Below, piece by piece: positions 62,937 through 64,000 of a stretch of DNA of 64,000 bases. The notes below the pieces were generated by a model that saw only the letters and a program-made list of their open reading frames with translations, was not told the DNA's origin and searched no databases. Position 1 is the stretch's first letter, and every line of letters starts with the position of its first letter. A program made the translations under genes and the position numbers. Origin of the DNA: Azospirillum brasilense (GTDB lineage: Bacteria > Pseudomonadota > Alphaproteobacteria > Azospirillales > Azospirillaceae); assembly GCF_007827795.1 (NCBI RefSeq), contig NZ_VITI01000003.1:1-64000 (forward strand), in the 5' to 3' direction.

Positions 62937-63662
62937 CTACTCCCCGCCGAACCTGATGCGGTGGTTCTCCACCATCAATTCGTCCAGCCGGCGGCCGGCG
63001 GTGAATCCCGCCAGCCCCGGCGGGACCGGCGTATCGGCGGGAAGCCGCGGGCAGGGCTCGGCAGCGCCGATCACCTGAACCACCGGGTAGCGGGCGGTGT
63101 AGACGGGCAGACGCATGTCCTCCCCCTCGTCGGACAGGCCTTTGCTCCGGACCTTGGCGCTCGCCTCCTCGATCTCCATGCCGACCACCATGGTCGCCTT
63201 GATTTCCTGCACCGTGCTGGCCCGCAACTCGGCGCTGCGCCCCGGATAGAAGCGGTCGACCATGGCGTCGAGCGCGCGGGCCTTGGCCTCCGGCTCCTCC
63301 ACGATGCGCGCGGTGCCGAAGCACATGGCCGACCGGTAATCCGCCGAATGGTTGAACCCGCAGCGGGCCAACACGAGGCTGTCGAGATGCGTCACGGTCA
63401 GGCAGACCGGCAGGCCGTCGCGCTGCGACCGCAGCATCCGGCTGGCCGAGGAGCCGTGCCAATAGAGATGTTCGCCCTCCCGCCAGAAGGCCGTGGGAGT
63501 GCAGTAGGGCTGGCCGTCGACGACGTAGGCGATGTGCGCGATCATCGCGGCGTCGAGGATAGCGTGAACGGACTCCCGATCATAGCGCCCCCGCTCGTGC
63601 AGGCGCTTCACCCGGTTGCGGTCGGTGACGGGATAGCTGTCGGACGGAACGGCCTCGGACAT
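62937..63662 (-). CDS. Pyridoxamine 5'-phosphate oxidase-like FMN-binding split-barrel protein (241 aa)
   Basis: The motif RGRYDRESVHAILDAAMIAHIAYVVDGQPYCTPTAFW is the N-terminal strand set of flavin-nucleotide-binding/PNPOx-like proteins, followed by YWHGSSASRMLRS, typical of this FMN-binding subgroup. The C-terminus has an RLDELMVENHRIRFGGE tail. It is divergent from a MocR-type gene, an arrangement seen with PLP-related regulators. ATG 63660-63662 was chosen; the frame is open upstream into the promoter. Confidence 0.86.
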   Translation of the reverse strand: MSEAVPSDSYPVTDRNRVKRLHERGRYDRESVHAILDAAMIAHIAYVVDGQPYCTPTAFWREGEHLYWHGSSASRMLRSQRDGLPVCLTVTHLDSLVLARCGFNHSADYRSAMCFGTARIVEEPEAKARALDAMVDRFYPGRSAELRASTVQEIKATMVVGMEIEEASAKVRSKGLSDEGEDMRLPVYTARYPVVQVIGAAEPCPRLPADTPVPPGLAGFTAGRRLDELMVENHRIRFGGE

Positions 63663-63712
63663 CGCGGAACTCTCTTCGCGGCGGTGGACAACGGCGCCAT
63701 TAGAGCCTAGCC

Positions 63713-63759
63713 ATTGGTCCGGCGTGAGAGCCAATTACGACCTTGTCGACTGGACCAAT
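63713..63759. promoter_or_regulatory. Separated inverted repeat between flavin-barrel and MocR genes
   Basis: ATTGGTCC (63713-63720) and its reverse complement GGACCAAT (63752-63759), 31 bp apart, in the divergent promoter just before the MocR ATG. Likely binding site of the MocR-type regulator. Confidence 0.55.
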
Positions 63760-63762
63760 CCG

Positions 63763-64000
63763 ATGCCCGCCGATCTGTCCGACCTCATGCTCCTGCCCAT
63801 TGACCGGACGGGCGGCGAGCCGCTGCTGCGGCAGGTCTACCGGGAGCTGCGCCGGGCCATCCTGTCCGGCGCCCTGCCGCCCGGCGGGAAGTTGCCACCG
63901 ACGCGCGCCCTGGCCGAACGGCTCGGCGTCGCCCGCAACACGGTGGTCGCCGCCTATGAGCAGCTTCTGGCCGAGGGCTTCATCGAAGGGCGCGTCGGGG
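63763..64000 (+). CDS. MocR/PdxR-type GntR regulator, 3' end beyond window
   Basis: Only about 79 N-terminal residues are visible: LLPIDRTGGEPLLRQVYRELRRAILSGALPPGGKLPPTRALAERLGVARNTVVAAYEQLLAEGF, split here in description by its GntR winged helix and the TRALAERLGVARNTV recognition helix. This entry shape is typical of MocR proteins, which carry a downstream aminotransferase-like PLP domain. It is divergent from a pyridoxamine-phosphate-oxidase-like gene, supporting the assignment, but the PLP domain lies outside the window. Confidence 0.8.
   Translation, partial: MPADLSDLMLLPIDRTGGEPLLRQVYRELRRAILSGALPPGGKLPPTRALAERLGVARNTVVAAYEQLLAEGFIEGRVG

Overview
The window is about 64 kb of very GC-rich (roughly two-thirds G+C), gene-dense DNA. 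Protein content, codon use and gene order fit an Azospirillum-like alphaproteobacterium (Rhodospirillales). That placement is inference from overall flavour; no rRNA or tRNA gene is present to confirm it.

1-28.7 kb is catabolic. On the minus strand, isovaleryl-CoA dehydrogenase, a thiolase, a second acyl-CoA dehydrogenase, both 3-methylcrotonyl-CoA carboxylase subunits, a methylglutaconyl-CoA hydratase and HMG-CoA lyase cover leucine degradation from isovaleryl-CoA to acetoacetate and acetyl-CoA. A universal stress protein and ETF-ubiquinone oxidoreductase follow. Upstream lies a branched-chain-type ABC importer operon (livG-fadD-livH-livM-binding protein-livF) with a phenylacetate-CoA-ligase-like gene and an aldehyde dehydrogenase. 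Divergent from it is an unusual regulator, an IclR-type helix-turn-helix fused to a truncated acyl-CoA-synthetase domain, flanked by two 17-bp palindromes. Next come valine-catabolism genes (mmsB and an isobutyryl-CoA-dehydrogenase-like gene), a MatR-like GntR regulator with malonyl-CoA synthetase, and a TetR regulator whose promoter box recurs in front of ivd.

28.7-31.5 kb holds a DUF2336 protein, a MarR regulator and UDP-glucose 4-epimerase. 32-51 kb is a secretion and surface-glycan region: a type I secretion ABC transporter and HlyD adaptor, an almost pure RTX-repeat protein behind a long AT-rich leader, two large GT2-type proteins (one degenerate), a methyltransferase, two GT4 glycosyltransferases, a secreted Asp-box protein carrying a repeat element inside its coding sequence, a pyruvyltransferase-like protein, a membrane-anchored protein, an amber-interrupted gene and a CBM-like/beta-helix protein.

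51.4-64 kb carries a tripartite tricarboxylate transporter (tctCBA), a TerC-family membrane protein, a CBS-BON protein, a GntR regulator, mmsA and an omega-amino-acid:pyruvate aminotransferase with a divergent LysR regulator, small membrane and DUF4112 proteins, a flavin split-barrel protein and the start of a MocR-type regulator.

Several families of REPIN-like inverted GC-rich repeats (about ten copies) sit between genes, and once inside one. I see no CRISPR array, insertion sequence, rRNA or tRNA.
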